Shown here: piece after piece, positions 23,280 through 36,780 of the stretch
Layout: each line of letters begins with the position of its first letter
How positions within the stretch are numbered: the stretch's first letter is position 1
Source: Onchocerca volvulus
Lineage: Eukaryota > Nematoda > Chromadorea > Rhabditida > Onchocercidae
DNA length: 64,000 nucleotides
NCBI GenBank assembly: GCA_000499405.2
Contig: HG738139.1
Coordinates: 7,588,616-7,652,615 of the forward strand
Direction of reading: 5' to 3'
Notes under the pieces: generated by a model
Told to the model about the DNA's origin: nothing
Database searches by the model: none
What the model saw: only the letters and a program-made list of their open reading frames with translations
Position numbers and translations under genes: made by a program

Positions 23280-24501
23280 TCAATGAATGTTGTAACTGTC
23301 CAGGACTGAAGCAAACGAAAAACAGCGAACTAACAAATCTGACAATTCTTCCAGGATTCTGATGTAAGAATCAGCCAATTGAAAATCTCCAGTCTCTGAA
23401 TTAGTGTCGAATTTACAGCGATTATAAATCACTTACCATTGTTAGTGGAAGTGATTTATATATTGTGTCATTTTCGGATTTACACTTTGCAGTTAACATT
23501 CCTTGCAAAATATGGCCATTGTGATGTTCCACGCAACATTGCAAACAAATGCAGTATGTCTGCAGAGAATCGATTACTTGATTACTAAACTAGGCTTACA
23601 AGGCCTGTTTTATCAGGACTGATTATAATGGAGTCCATTGGATGCAAATAATCGAATAATCAATCATTCAATTATCTACGAAACAGCTGAGCTATAAATG
23701 ACTAATAATAAATAATCTGGAAATGATCGTAATATTTCTATAAATTAATAAACAAATCTTTATCAAACAACTGCAACTAATCTTAAATATCTTTCTTTTG
23801 CTCATTAGCTACCTATTTAATACTCTCTTGCTTATTTGACATATTTTACGATAAATTTTACCTGAAAAGAATATTCTAGCATTTTCTGTAGTTCATTTTC
23901 ACAGGTACGACATCGTCGCATATCAATGATAATTGTTTGTTTCCCACATTCTTCACAAAAAGCGCTGGATCGTTGATAGCATGTAATTATCTTTTGGATT
24001 TGTACGATTAAAGCTAAAATAATTAATTCTAATTTCGTTAAAAAGCAACAGCAAGCAAAAAATTAAAATACTCATGTCAAGTTTATTCTTCCATATTTTC
24101 ATATCTGCAAAATTTTCGCTGATGGACACGAATGACACACTATTTGTTCTTGATGACAGTCAGATGCCAATTGTGTCGTTTATGCCTTCCAGAATCAGAT
24201 GCCAAATAGCTGATTGATTGATTGAACTCACCAGACTTGTGCTTGGAAACTTGAATAATCTGATCCTAATCAATTCAACAGTCTGTTGCGTTGTACTGAT
24301 CAATTTCCAACTTCATTCTATATGCAGTTAGCTATATGATATCATTTCTCCCTTCAGAAAGGAGGAAGGAATGGAATTAATTCGAAATTGAAATGAAATG
24401 AAGAGAATGAGCAACTTACTGAGCAAAGCACTATTCATTGTGTATTTTGCATATTTTGCCCGACAAATCAGACATCTTCGCTTCTTCTTCCGTAGTGATT
24501 G
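23280..24501 (-). CDS. B-box-like Cys/His zinc-finger protein (5' end and one exon unresolved)
   Basis: Exons seen (minus): 24420-24501 (KKKRRCLICRAKY), 23862-23990 (QRSSAFCEECGKQ ... MRRCRTCENELQ), 23437-23559 (YCICLQCCVEHHNGH), 23280-23393 (helical ADSYIRILEELSDLLVRCF, then TGA). The last three join in phase 0 with good donors and acceptors. The C-x2-C ... YC-x-C-x2-C-C-x2-E-H-x2-G-H run matches the B-box type 2 pattern, followed by a helix as in TRIM-like proteins, but the first pair is C-x2-C rather than C-x2-H. The first exon ends in phase 1 and the next begins in phase 0, so at least one exon is missing (a Cys/His-containing stretch near 24110-24160 is a candidate). No start codon was assigned. 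Could also be a divergent RING/B-box scaffold. Confidence 0.5.
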
Positions 24502-26695
24502 CTAAATGAAGAGAAAAGAAAGAATGATAAGGATGTAGGAATGTCAGGGAAATCAGTACTTAATTGACGATGCATCTCATGATATGATATGATTATTTAC
24601 TTTCCTTTTGCTTCTTCTCCAAAAATGATGACAATATTTTGAATTTTGATGCAGGATATCTTCCAGAAACGAAAACAGAAAAATGTTTGGTAAGTAAAAC
24701 AAAAGTGATTATATTTAATTTATAATTATTCTTTGGATGCTAAAGTAAGGATTTTCAAAAATTATTATCAAATTTGACTATTATCATTCTCACTCATCAT
24801 TAGAAATAAAGTAGGTAATAGTGAAAGTGATAACACGACAGTTAAACCAATTTACTGTCCAATGATCGCTTCTGAACTGCATTCTCTCAATTATATTAAT
24901 TATTCTGGCATTAAAGTTATCATTGAAAGTGAACAAAAATTACCTCTGTTAGACAGGTTAAGCATAACGTATGACAACATGAAAGAATATACGGTACTCG
25001 CAAGAAAGTATCAAAATTTTCAGAACATCCACCACATTTTGGTACTAACGATTGCAAGTCTACGTTGCATAACTGCGATGCAAGCATGTATCCCACGTAA
25101 GTTGTTGTTAATCTGTGATTCTTGACTTCTCTAAAAAGTATTATTTATTATCCACTACAGGTTGACTAACTTTGATTCTTCCGGAATTTTCTATTTTCAA
25201 AATTTGCACAAACTGGATTGGGAAAAAACGGAGTGATTCGAAAATGAAGCAATAGACTTGAAATACAAAGAGCTTCAACTTTCATGAAACCATCTCATTC
25301 AATGAATCATAACCAATTTAATAATTTTCTTCTCAATGATTGCATTATCGCCGAATATTGCATATGCTTTTATTTTTTGCATTAATAGCGGAACGCAGAA
25401 AATGCTTCGTTGTGTAATGAATGTTGAAGCTTTTTATTTTCTAAAAAGTCGAATTATTTACAAAACAATTCGATCATTTTAGATCGAAACTTCATATTTG
25501 AGTAATTATTGAAAGAGAACCGATTCTAATGGTAATGGCAAGCTAATAATACTTGTAATCATATCGAAAAGAGTGTCGGGAAAACCGAAATAAATTCCCA
25601 ACAGAAACTAATTATTATGGAAAATTATATAATCAAATGGTTAAAAATCTGCAAAATTTTCCAATAAATCATCATCTGTAAAATTAATTTTTTTATTTCT
25701 ATTGTGTGCCATTTCCTACGCTAATTTCCAGCATTCAGCATTCATTTAAACGTTTCCGATCACAAATAATCAAATCATTAATCTTGTGCTTGCATATCCC
25801 TTCCCATCTTTGTGTCGTACGAAAACTGTATCATAACATTTTTTCTTTTGTAAACATTGTTCTTTTCTCACGTAGCTTGATGATTTTGTTATCTATTGTG
25901 TAACATCCCAGCACGCTCAATTCTTAACATTTAAATACTCCTTTTAAATTCCAAAAAAAAAAAGACCTTTTTTTTATTCATTCATTCGAATTGGATTCGC
26001 TCGAACTGGACGATCTTAAGCTACGTTACTTCTGTCCAAGCTCCCAACATATTCATCTCTAAAAACCCAATCGACATCACCTAATTTACTTCATTACACG
26101 TCTGATTTTCTACTGTACTGTCAATTATATACATCTGTATCGATTGTTTATAGCCCAGAAACCAGAAACAGTTTCGCTGCTCCCCATTTTATAAATGAAG
26201 AAAGTTATAACAGAAGCAAAGGTAGCATTTATTTGCTCTTGGCTTATTTGGATGGAAATTTGAGCTCGCAAGTAATAACTAAAATAAAATATCTATTGAG
26301 AGAGATAATTTGGTCAAGGCTTACTTCTGTAATATGCATACTCCCCGTTCGGAACAACTGCTTCGGCTCTTGTCAAATCTAAAATCATATGAAAGGCTAA
26401 ACTTTTTTATTCACTTGCGAACGTTGAATTCTAACGATAAGACAAAAAAAATTTTGCACCCTAAAATACAGTTCAAAAGAAAGCTGTTCGTAGTATGGCA
26501 AATTCATAGTAAAGCATGTCGTAATCCACCAAATGCAAAATTTTCTGCAACAGAAAGAACAGATGAATAACAACAACAGAAATAAAGAGTGTGCTGCGGT
26601 ATCTCACCATTCCGAGAAAGACAATGATTAAATTACAAATCAAACTTAAGTTCACAGATTAATTTACAATCAATAATTAAATTAACGGCAAGAAT
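24502..26695. other. intergenic or undetermined 5' part of the B-box-like gene
   Basis: 2.2 kb upstream of the zinc-finger exons and downstream of the GalNAc-transferase. Plus-strand frames at 24862-25125 and 25706-25903 have no recognisable features. Additional 5' exons of the zinc-finger gene may lie here but could not be identified. Confidence 0.4.
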
Positions 26696-29600
26696 CTATG
26701 GAAATTTCATGAAAAGCAGAGAAAATAAGGCATCTGGTGGCAATAGAGAAATTGATAGCCACTGTATATCAAATGATAAAAAAACATTAACATATCGAGA
26801 AGTGTTACAAAATTAAAATAATTTTTACTAAATACAATACAAACAAGAATGCATTAAATTATTTGAACTAACATAAAGTAAGAGCTGGCAAAGAATTTTT
26901 GTGACTAAACTCAATGTTTTTTAAATTTTCAGTTTAAAATAATTTAAAGTAAACTTTGAAATATCGAATTCGAATTAGAATAGATCCACATTATCGTGAA
27001 ATTCAGTAAAATAAGAGAAATATCCAAAAGCGAGTGTAATCTTTGGTATTAAAATCTAAAGATACTTCATTGCTGAACTATAAATGTTCACTGAAATGAA
27101 GAAGTGATACTGTCGGACAGCCATTTCACTTCCTTCAAGATCCATTGCTGCAAAAAGTTTCGATTGTGATATATCTATTGTAGAAATACAAAACCAGTCA
27201 TAAAAATCACTTTTCGAATAGCTGCATTGATGGCTAATCTCAGAGGTCATTCAGAGGTCATTTGATCTTTCTGAAGTTCTATTTAGATTCTGCATTATTT
27301 CTCACGATAAAGCTTACCATCACGTTCATCTTCACAAGTTGATAAATGTACATCGAATTAGTGTGTTCACTAACTGATTATTATTTTTCAACTTTTTATT
27401 CTTCTTGTAGCTTATTTAATCCAATTTTCAAATTGTATTTCAAAAAAATAAATAAATCATTCAGACTTTTCAAGCTTTCATTTTGTCAGTTTGTTTTTTG
27501 TTTCTTGTTTACAAATCAGATAATCAATAAATTCGAGATTAAAAATGTTTGAGCAGTCTTTTCAACATTTTGGCTCTGCTAAAAATCTGGAATTTTTTGA
27601 AAATTATTAATTTTTTCTTAGTGTTTTTTTTTTTTTTTTTTGTAAGTGGGAAGTATTTTTTTTTAATCTAAGTTTTCATGGTCTTTTAATTGCCTTCCAA
27701 TTTTTAAAGGATTGAGTAAACTTATTTTCTAGTTCTATTTTTATATAATTAAGACTTCTAATAAGCAATCTTAGCTCTCTCACTAAATTACCAATATTTT
27801 TAAGCGGTTTTGAAAACTTTCGAAATGTAAATAAATTTACCTGATCCAATCCACCACGTGTACATCTACTTAGCGTGGGTTGCAAAATATGTCTTGCATG
27901 ATGATCATTAGGATCTTCGGATGGTTGATCTAGACATAATCCACTTTTTCGATGGTAGAATGATTTCCTCTAAAAATTTTTCGAAAGTAGTGAAAATCTT
28001 TTCCGAATATACTTAGGTGAAGTGGAAGCAAACAAGAGCGAAAATGAAAGGAAATGTTTGTTAATCAAAAATTAAACCAGGCTGAAATAAAGGCTTGGCT
28101 CTTTATTACTGCTCAAATATTCACACTTTTTAACTGGTTTTTAAGCTAACATCGTTGCAAGAATTTGGTCCATCTGAATATCCAATGAAATGTTCACTCA
28201 TAATTTACTATTTATAAATTGATACCATTTTTTTACATTAACTGTATGCAAATTTGATTTCTATCAAAAAATCTTAAAGATAAATGTAGCTTGTCATTTA
28301 ACTAATAATCTACTTAAGTAAAAATTGTATTTAGAAGACTGACATCAAAATTGTAATCCCAGTACTCTGATTCATATTGGCCACATTCTTTCAACTGCAT
28401 TTTCCAATTTCGTGGCCCTTGTACTGGTTGATAAGCACTAAGGCAAAGATGCTCGTCCGTTTTCATCTGTCCTTCTTCAGTAAATAACCAAAGCTGAAAA
28501 CTTGGTGACATTTGAAACATGGAGATTGTTTGCACATAAAAACTTTGGACTCAAACTTATTTATCACACGATTATTGAAAAGATCATCACCTGCCATATG
28601 TCAAAGCCCAATGTACAACGACCCATCATAATACTAGTTTGCTTGGAACCAGGTTCACCAGTTCGAGCTACCAAACAATTTCTTGAGGTGCTATGCGAAA
28701 TCTGAAATTAGCAGAAAAATTTACAAACCTCAGTACGATCGAAACTTTCAACTGCAGAACAATTATGCATTGCTGCTATTTTCATGCTTTCACCCAATGG
28801 TACCGTCCAGTGTAGGCACCCATTTAGACCTCCAATTTGCGACTTTGAATGAATTACCTAAAGTCATTGTTAATTATACCAACACGCCTAAGCTTCATCT
28901 GAATCATTTATCTGGATGTTAAAGGTATGAAGATTGGAATAAAAGTTCTGTTACTTGCAGAAAACTATTAGTTGAGCTTAATGATATTAATAATTTCTTT
29001 TTGATTTAATTAGAACTCATTGGTTTCCTATGTCGAATTCCCTACTCTTCCTTAATCTATTCCGTCCTCATCCAAAAGGCGTAATGAGACTTCCTCGATT
29101 AATTTAAAGTAATATCAGCCAGAAGAAATCATCGAAAACAAAAATTTGCGACAGAAACAAACCCGTCCAAATGCACTTCCCGGTTGTGGCAAAAAGTGGT
29201 CCTTCCACACATTATCCAGGAACCACTTGAAACTTTTACAGTGCAAACGCTTCCGGAGTTCCACACGATCACTTACATCAATTGTTTCACGCATTTTATA
29301 AGCTTCTGAAATATGATTTCGCCATTCAGAGAATATTTCACCAAACATTGTTGTTTGTAAAAGAAACATTTTACTTGTCTAAAATTTCACAAACATTACT
29401 GATACTTTTCATGAAAAAACGTTGGCACAGTTATCACATAAAATTCTTCGTAAATTATTTTTATAATCCTTTTCAATGGAGCAACCAAACGTACGTGGTG
29501 CAGTTTTGTAGAAATGAAACTTCCATTCATCCATCCAAACTTCGGCTACTCGCAACAAATTAGTGTTCAAAATGATTCCTGATTTGCGACCCGGAAAATC

Positions 29601-32600
29601 ATGAGGAGAAGTCCGACGAAAAACATGACCCACATGAGAACATGGAAGAATCTCGATTCGTCCACCACATTGCCAAATCTTGAAACAATTTTTTTTCGAT
29701 GATTTCAACCGGCAGATATGTGAAGTGTCGTCTTTAAGAATAAGTGTAACACGAATCACATCGATTGGAAGCTGAGTTAAATTTATGACATATAAGTATC
29801 ATGATTAAATTTGCTTGACATTCGTCAGATTTGTGTTTTATATCGTTTTAATGAAATAGCCAATAGATGCTGTCAATTTTCAGCATCATATAGGTTTTCC
29901 TTCACAGCACGTCAAGTAACTTTATCTAATGTGCACAATAATTCGATTGCTTATTATTATTATATTTTGTGAAATGAAACTTCAAAACAAACTCTCAGAG
30001 ATATTTCAATATTCTCGCCGCCCCAAATATCCATTTCGTGATCGTAAGTACCAATTTCTTCGAAATATTTTCGATCAATGCTAAACAATCCACCAGCCAT
30101 AGTTGGAGAACTGTAAATTAACTGTTGGCATTCTTTGTAGAATCATTAATTCGAGAAAGAAATCAAATCATCTTAAACAAACCAATTCCATTCGAAAATT
30201 AAAGCACACTTATTAAAGGCTGTGCAAATGAATATATGATAGTATCAGTGTTCATTCCTCTAAAGGAAAAAATCATCTCTGTTAAGATATGATATTGCTG
30301 GATAGAATAAAAAGTTTAAGATGATCAAAATATCATCGGACTTTTAACGATCTTTTTGAAACTGCAAAACAAAAATACCAACACAATTGGTTTCGTAGGA
30401 TCTTCACTTCGTGATTTAACCATTTCTGGTGGTAGAGCATACCACCGAAATTGAAGATTCCAGTTAAAGCCGCCACGAAACAGTTCGATACCTTTCTGAT
30501 ATGCAAATGTTCGCTCATTGATAACGTCAATTACAGGACAAACGACTGCCTTCCTATAAAGTGTCACCGAAGATTTCTAAACAGCAATTGAAGGAGGAAC
30601 CTTCAAGCATTTGCCATCTTTGATTCTTCTCTGCAACTGATCATTTCAATGAATTACCTGTTTTCTTGAATCCGTGCCAACAGTGGTTCTAGCCATCCTT
30701 TGGTACATTCACAATGGGAATCCAAGAAAGTTAACACATCTCCTTCTGCTTCCTTAGCTCCCATCAACCGTGCTCTTATCAAACCGACACGTTCATCTGC
30801 CCGGATTACTTTGACACGGACACTCAATTGAGCAACAAATTTATCCAATTCATCTTTTAAAAACGCTGCAAACAGAAAAAATTTGATGCCAATAATTTTG
30901 GCAAGAAGAATTTGATTTCAAACTCTGCCCAAATTAAAAGCATTTATAAATCCAAAATCTAGAAATATCGGGAAATCTAAAGACTTCGTTTTAGAATGAT
31001 AACCAATTTAAAATTACTTCTTGTGCTGAAATCATCCACCAAGATAACTTCCTTCAAATTTTCCTTTGGTGATCTTAAAATAACGGACATGACGGTACGC
31101 ATCAATGTCGAAAATGCTTCATTGTGATAAACAATGATAACACTGGTTGTAGGTAATTCCGAAGAAGCTGGAATTAATCTAATTCATTTCGTTTATTAAC
31201 AAAACAATAGTAAATGATAAGATTTTCACGTACGTAAATAGTTTTTGGTTCGACACTGATGCTTACGAATATCGGGCAAGGTTCGATTTAAAGCTATTCG
31301 ATCACTCGCTACCAAATTGAACTGAAAAAATTGATTATTTCAAATAGTTACCTGTTAATATAAGTTTAGAGAGGCATTTGTTGCTAAGCATAAACTGAAT
31401 GATTCTGTTAAAATTTTAATAATTGACTCAATACCCTGATGATTCTTGGACAATTTTGGAAATTTGCAAATTTTAAATCCGAAGGTTGAGAATTACACAA
31501 ATTTTTTATTCATAAAATATTTCCAGTGATTTTAAAAGAATTGAAATACCTGATTAATGCCAAAAGTTTCGTCCGAAAGGCGCTCATCCGCTTCATTTAA
31601 CCTAACCGGTCGTCCACCTTCTCCAGCACCAATAATCGGTGCATAATTATTTGCATTCAGTTGCTCTGAAAAATCAATAAATGATTTTTCATTTTAATTT
31701 ATTTTCTGAAATGCTGAAAAATTAAATAAGTCGAAATCTAATATAAGGCATAAACATTCAGATCTACAATATACTTTTCATCATAAATACGTTTTTCAGG
31801 ATTATTCTGAAACACAAGAGTTCTTCAAAAGATCAAAGCAAAGACTGATGTTTCGGATATTTGTGGGATATGCCCGAAATTCAATAGAAACTTGCCAGCA
31901 GTTAGGTTGGAAAGTTTGTCCTTGGCAAGGTTTCCATTGTAGTGACCGACAACTACCTGTATATCTCGACCCATATAAGGATTCCTATCTATAGATACCT
32001 CTTCTGAATAGTTCGTAATCTAAAGCAGCAGGTAGATAGACATGAAATTTGGAAGCAAAAAAAAATCAATTTATGCTAATTTATATGCATCAAAATAATT
32101 CACTCATTTGCTTCTGAAAATTTAACATCACCATTGGTCATTTGGATGAAAGTATTATTCGCATTTGCAACAAATGAAAAGTCATATTTTTTAAAATCTG
32201 ATCTTTCATCTCTTTTATCTACCGAACAAAATAGGAGCATAAGGTATGAATATAAATTTTTACACTAAAAATTATTTCTTACTATATGTTAATAAGAAAC
32301 ATTGGCTTTGATGATGAATTTTTGTTTCATATTTCTCTCGAAATATGAAATAAAAATAATCATTTCAGGATGATTTTGTTGAAATAAATTAGCATGAAAC
32401 GTTGCTTCAAATTTATCATCGCTCGAGAATGAATTCACTAAATAAATACTTATTTTCGCTCATTTCTTACCATTCTCCTACTTTCTAATTTTCTCGTTTC
32501 AAGAGTAATAATATTAAAGTAATGCTTATAGTTCCGTATTTTCCGATTTCCTCTACAATTATGATTTTTAACTCCTATTGCTGATAAAACTTGACAAGAA

Positions 32601-33473
32601 AAAAAACTTGGTTATTAAGCTAGGCAAAGATACAGATATATTCTCAGAAATAAGCATTTTCAAGTCCAGGTTTCGAAACTTAATGAGAAAAAATTTCAAA
32701 GTCTGTCAATTGTTAAATAGAAATAAAGCAATGTAAGGGCGATTGCTCAATGAATGTACCGAAAAAAGAATGTATTTTATATTAAATAATAGAATGAAAT
32801 TAAATGAGTTCTTCAAAATTACTGCCAAATTTAATGTCCGTAACTTTTATATGGCATGTCTATTTTATAGCCTGGATCACTGGAGTATGACAGAGTGTTA
32901 GCAAAGAGGCTGAATTATGAGGCAATTCTCGCAAACTTCATTTATTCTCGTTTTAATGAAATTTTGGGTGAAAAATTAAATAATTAATTTTTTATATTAA
33001 AAACATATGTAATATTTTCTATTGGAACATGTAAGCTTATTACTTTTTACCATTTATTGGTACAATTTATAAAATTATGTAAGGCTAAATATTTAAAGAT
33101 TACTTTATCTGAGAATTTGAACATCTTTATTTTAATATTAACTATCAAGAGTTATAGCTCGTATATTATTGCTCTGCGAATTGTAAATAAAAAATTCTCT
33201 ACTGATAGTTGATAAATTACTAATATTCATCAGAAATAAGAAGAAATCAAAAAGAAATTTTTTGTTTCAACTTTTTTTCAGAATTTTTAGATTTTATGAA
33301 AAATAAGTTGAATAATTGATGAAGTAGAAACAGCTAACCTTATCTTCTATTATCAAGATGGTAATCGTTAGCAGGCTCCAACATATCAGGAAAGCCAGGA
33401 GAAACAAAAATGCAAAAAGCAGTCTGCGCAATTTGCGCCACTGCGATACAGATAGTGATCGATGGGTAAACAT
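26696..33473 (-). CDS. gly-5: polypeptide N-acetylgalactosaminyltransferase (mucin-type O-glycosylation)
   Basis: Golgi type II enzyme that transfers GalNAc from UDP-GalNAc to Ser/Thr. Exons (minus): 33339-33473, 31896-32019, 31550-31665, 31234-31321, 31018-31167, 30658-30865, 30383-30553, 29993-30110, 29495-29678, 29163-29305, 28591-28701, 28344-28493, 27841-27969, 26696-26761; 1893 nt, 630 aa. A short basic cytoplasmic tail is followed by one membrane segment ([20 protein letters not shown]). The GT-A domain has [14 protein letters not shown], the Mn-binding DSH of FLDSHCECT, the second subdomain [11 protein letters not shown] and [13 protein letters not shown], then [14 protein letters not shown] and [13 protein letters not shown]-terminal ricin-type lectin domain follows ([35 protein letters not shown]). 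Intron 2 uses a GC donor. The last exon is inferred from a good acceptor at 26762-26764 that restores a QW end; it is the weakest part. The gly-5 symbol is by overall resemblance and length (~626 aa in C. elegans as I recall). Confidence 0.92.
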
Positions 33474-34305
33474 TATCGGATTAATGCCAGTGTCATTGAA
33501 TAGAAGCGAAAAAATGGGAAATCAGGAATGAACTGATCCATGATTTAGATCAAATCATCGCAGCTCGGACCCGGAAAAATAGCTCTGATTCAAAGCGTCC
33601 TGGAATAAATCAAAAAGTTTTACAAAGTTTGAAATCAGAGCACCAAATGAAGAATCAAATGAAAGTAATCGGTGAAAAATGCAGCGATCTAAACAACCAT
33701 CGAATAGCAATCATTAAAATAACTATACTGATGCAATAAATATGGTGATAGAGATAGAAAGTGGAATAACAAGTAAATTCCGATAACTGAACTAATTTTC
33801 AGGTAAAAATAATGAAGAAACAAAATTTTAGTGTTTTAAAACATCATTTTTGACACTGATAAAATGATTTTGTTATTGATAAAAATGATTTGAAGCAGGA
33901 ACATTCTCATTTCTTTCGAAGTTATTACTGAAAAACTGTAGCAGTCGTAATCCGTCGACAATTGAACTTTTTAACAACAAAAATACCACCAAATGAACTA
34001 ACTAACAACAAAAACATTACCAACCCGAACTGTTTTCTCAATCCTATCAATTAAAATTTTGTCCACTCACCCACTATAAGAAAACAGGGAATTTTTGAAT
34101 GCTACAACCTATATTCTTTTTAAATTTCAGGAAAAGACATGGATATCAATTTCACGATTTAACTGTTCAATCACTGATGATAACCATCGATAAACTTCTC
34201 TCTCTCTCTCTCACATTTGAAATTGAAATTTTGGATTGTCTTTGTTTATTTTCCTAACCAGTACATTTTCTCCATCTCAAACTATTTACACCTTCTTTAA
34301 TTCTT

Positions 34306-34425
34306 CTATATAAACAAAATAGTAAATGTTCGTTATTGCCAATCTTAAATCTTCGAAAGTTTTTCACCGATTCAAGACTGCATTCGAATAGGCGCGTGTT
34401 TTCACACCAATATATCTACTATTAA
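34306..34425 (+). mobile_element. Helitron-family fragment related to 15670-16036
   Basis: Begins TCTATATAAACAAAATAG and continues with TAAATGTTCGTTATTGCC, then ACCGATTCAAGACTGC and GAATAGGCGCGTGTTT, paralleling the internal repeat of the element at 15670. No 3' hairpin or CTAG end was seen, so it looks like a 5' fragment or a decayed copy. Confidence 0.55.
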
Positions 34426-36737
34426 ATAGATATTACACTTGTGATAAAATTGATAATTACTCTATTTCTAGTACAATTCTGTTTTGAAGTACATTTAAAA
34501 TCGATCTGCAGTTGAAATATATATGTTAAATAAAAAGATACTTGAGATTCATTGATGATTGATTTCTTTTGTATGCATTCATAATGTAGAAAATTTATCG
34601 TTCTAAGTTATTTATCATTATTTGAAAATGTTTTATGCATGAAAAGTCAAAAGCATTGACTCACTTCTAATGGACTGCTCAAAAGATATGCAGAAAATTA
34701 AAAGCAACTTTATTACTTTCTGAGTCTTAATCCACAAATACTGAGAATTTAAATTCCAACTAAAGAGAAATTTTATTTTCGGAAATCGTTCGTAGTAACA
34801 GTGGTTTTACAATTCTGTAAAGTTGAAAGCAATAAAATTTGCTATGTTCATTAATAATTAATTTAATTTCAATTTTTCCATTTAATTTGAATGATTTTCG
34901 ATGTAAATTAGGATGACTTGACATCAAGGATACTCCAGGTTGTAGCAAAGTAAGAAGAAAACAGTCAGTTTTGAAATAACGTTTACAGCTCAAGTAAATT
35001 TCTGCTAGCACTTTGACGTTTTCGATCCCTCAGTTAACAATGCCGTCGAGGGTTCAAATTACAAGGCCATGCTAAAGTAGTTTTCAAACTCTACAAATTC
35101 AGCTTAATATATTCTTGATTCTTTAGATTTCTAATACGGTTTTTTGTCGGAACAGTTACCGATCTCATTAAAACTTTTAATTAGCAATCGAACCCTCAAA
35201 TAATATAATTTTTTTAATTTCATTATTTTTGCTCCCAAAATTTATAAATCAAAAAATCTCCAAGTACTGAGCATCTGCATGGTCAAAAATTCTTTAGAGT
35301 ATTGCAAAACTGAATCTGTGAATGCAACAACTTTCCATAAATTACAAATGCGATGGACTACTATTGTCAAGCAGTTACTTCCAGACAGTCCTAAATAAGT
35401 GTTGATGACAAACAGAGGCTCTTCAAGATTTCTCAGAACGATCGCGAGATCGAAACTTTGCGAAAATAATGCCAATAAATGGCAAATTTGGAATTTCTGA
35501 AGTAATGAAAAAATCAAACTAAAATCGATGTAAAATTATTCATTTCCACCTAGCATATTTCTCTAATGATAATGGCCAATAATCCTTTCAGAACAAAACA
35601 TAAAGATGTAATCTTATTCCGAACAGCCATAAATGATTATAGTGAATTAGCAAAGATGAGAAGAATAGACACTTTTAAAATTCGATTCAAGTGGACTTTT
35701 CAGAATTTAAACTTATGACAAATCTCACCAAATTTTCTTGAATTGTGATGGCGAAAAAAATACAAAACATGGATGAACATGAACATGGAGTCTAAGAAGT
35801 TCTAAACACAGACGAATTGCGTAATTGTTGAAAAAGAAAAAGAAATCAAATAATTTTGGCCATAAAAAATCAAAATCACGTGCTTGAAATTACAAATTTA
35901 CAAATTTAATGGAACTATCAAATCCGAAATTCCTTACCAATTGATATTCATAGAACGAAAATACTTTAAAATATCAGACATGTTTGGATTCTAACAGTGT
36001 ATTGAATGAAAATATAATCCAATTATACCCGAAAAATACTGTACTTATAAAAACTGTCAAGGAAAACGAATTATTTCACGGAAAAGCCATAACGACTAAA
36101 GAAATTCATCGCTAAACAATCCCAATATTTTGCATATTTATCAAACTAAACGGTTGCTCGGATAGCTTTGTAGAAATCAAAGTGATCTGAAAATGTAACC
36201 GAACTTCCTTTGAAACAACATTTTGTCATTATTCGAATCACTGAAGTGATTTTTTTCATCAATTCGTTAATCAGTCATCGTAGTTAATATTCGCTGTTAT
36301 TTATTTTGTTTTTATAAATTTTTCATATGAACAGAAATATGAAACTTTCGAATGGCAAAATTCTCGAATTCTATTTATCGAAATTCGAAAGTTTGATGAT
36401 TAGTGGCAGATTTCAGAGATAATACAGATAGGCATATTTCTTCCATAACATGCAATAAGCATATTCATTATCAGTTATTATCAACAGATCGAATGCAACT
36501 ATGTATGAGCAAAAACGATCAAAAATAACTGCAAATAATCGCTATGGGCAGTCAAAGTTAATGTAATAGCATTTAAAATAAATTTGATTTAAAATTTCGA
36601 CAAAAATTCACATTCCCAAGCAAACAAAAATTCATCCGTATTTATTGCCAACAAAGAGAAGTTTAGGAATTCGTCGCAAAGAATACGAAATGACTTCATG
36701 CTGTACATCTGCGCTAAATTTGTATGTTTGTTGATAT

Positions 36738-36780
36738 TGTGCGTGTGCGTGTGCGTGTGCGTATGCATGTTTGTGTGTGC
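36738..36780. repeat. GTGTGC-rich simple repeat
   Basis: GTGCGTGTGCGTGTGC continues, with drift, into GTATGCATGTTTGTGTGTGC. It generates a His/Thr-rich spurious frame on the minus strand. No gene context. Confidence 0.85.

Noticed and set aside
27676..27720. GCAATTAAAAGACCATGA as the last GalNAc-transferase exon
   Set aside because: The preceding bases (AATTGGAAG) are a poor acceptor and the product lacks the lectin-domain QW ending; the exon at 26696-26761 fits better.
28502..28922. Plus-strand frames over the GalNAc-transferase lectin exons
   Set aside because: They are antisense shadows of exons 28344-28493 and 28591-28701.
34990..35070. Possible tRNA because of a GGTTCAAAT B-box-like sequence
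   Set aside because: No A box, acceptor-stem pairing or anticodon loop could be drawn on either strand.
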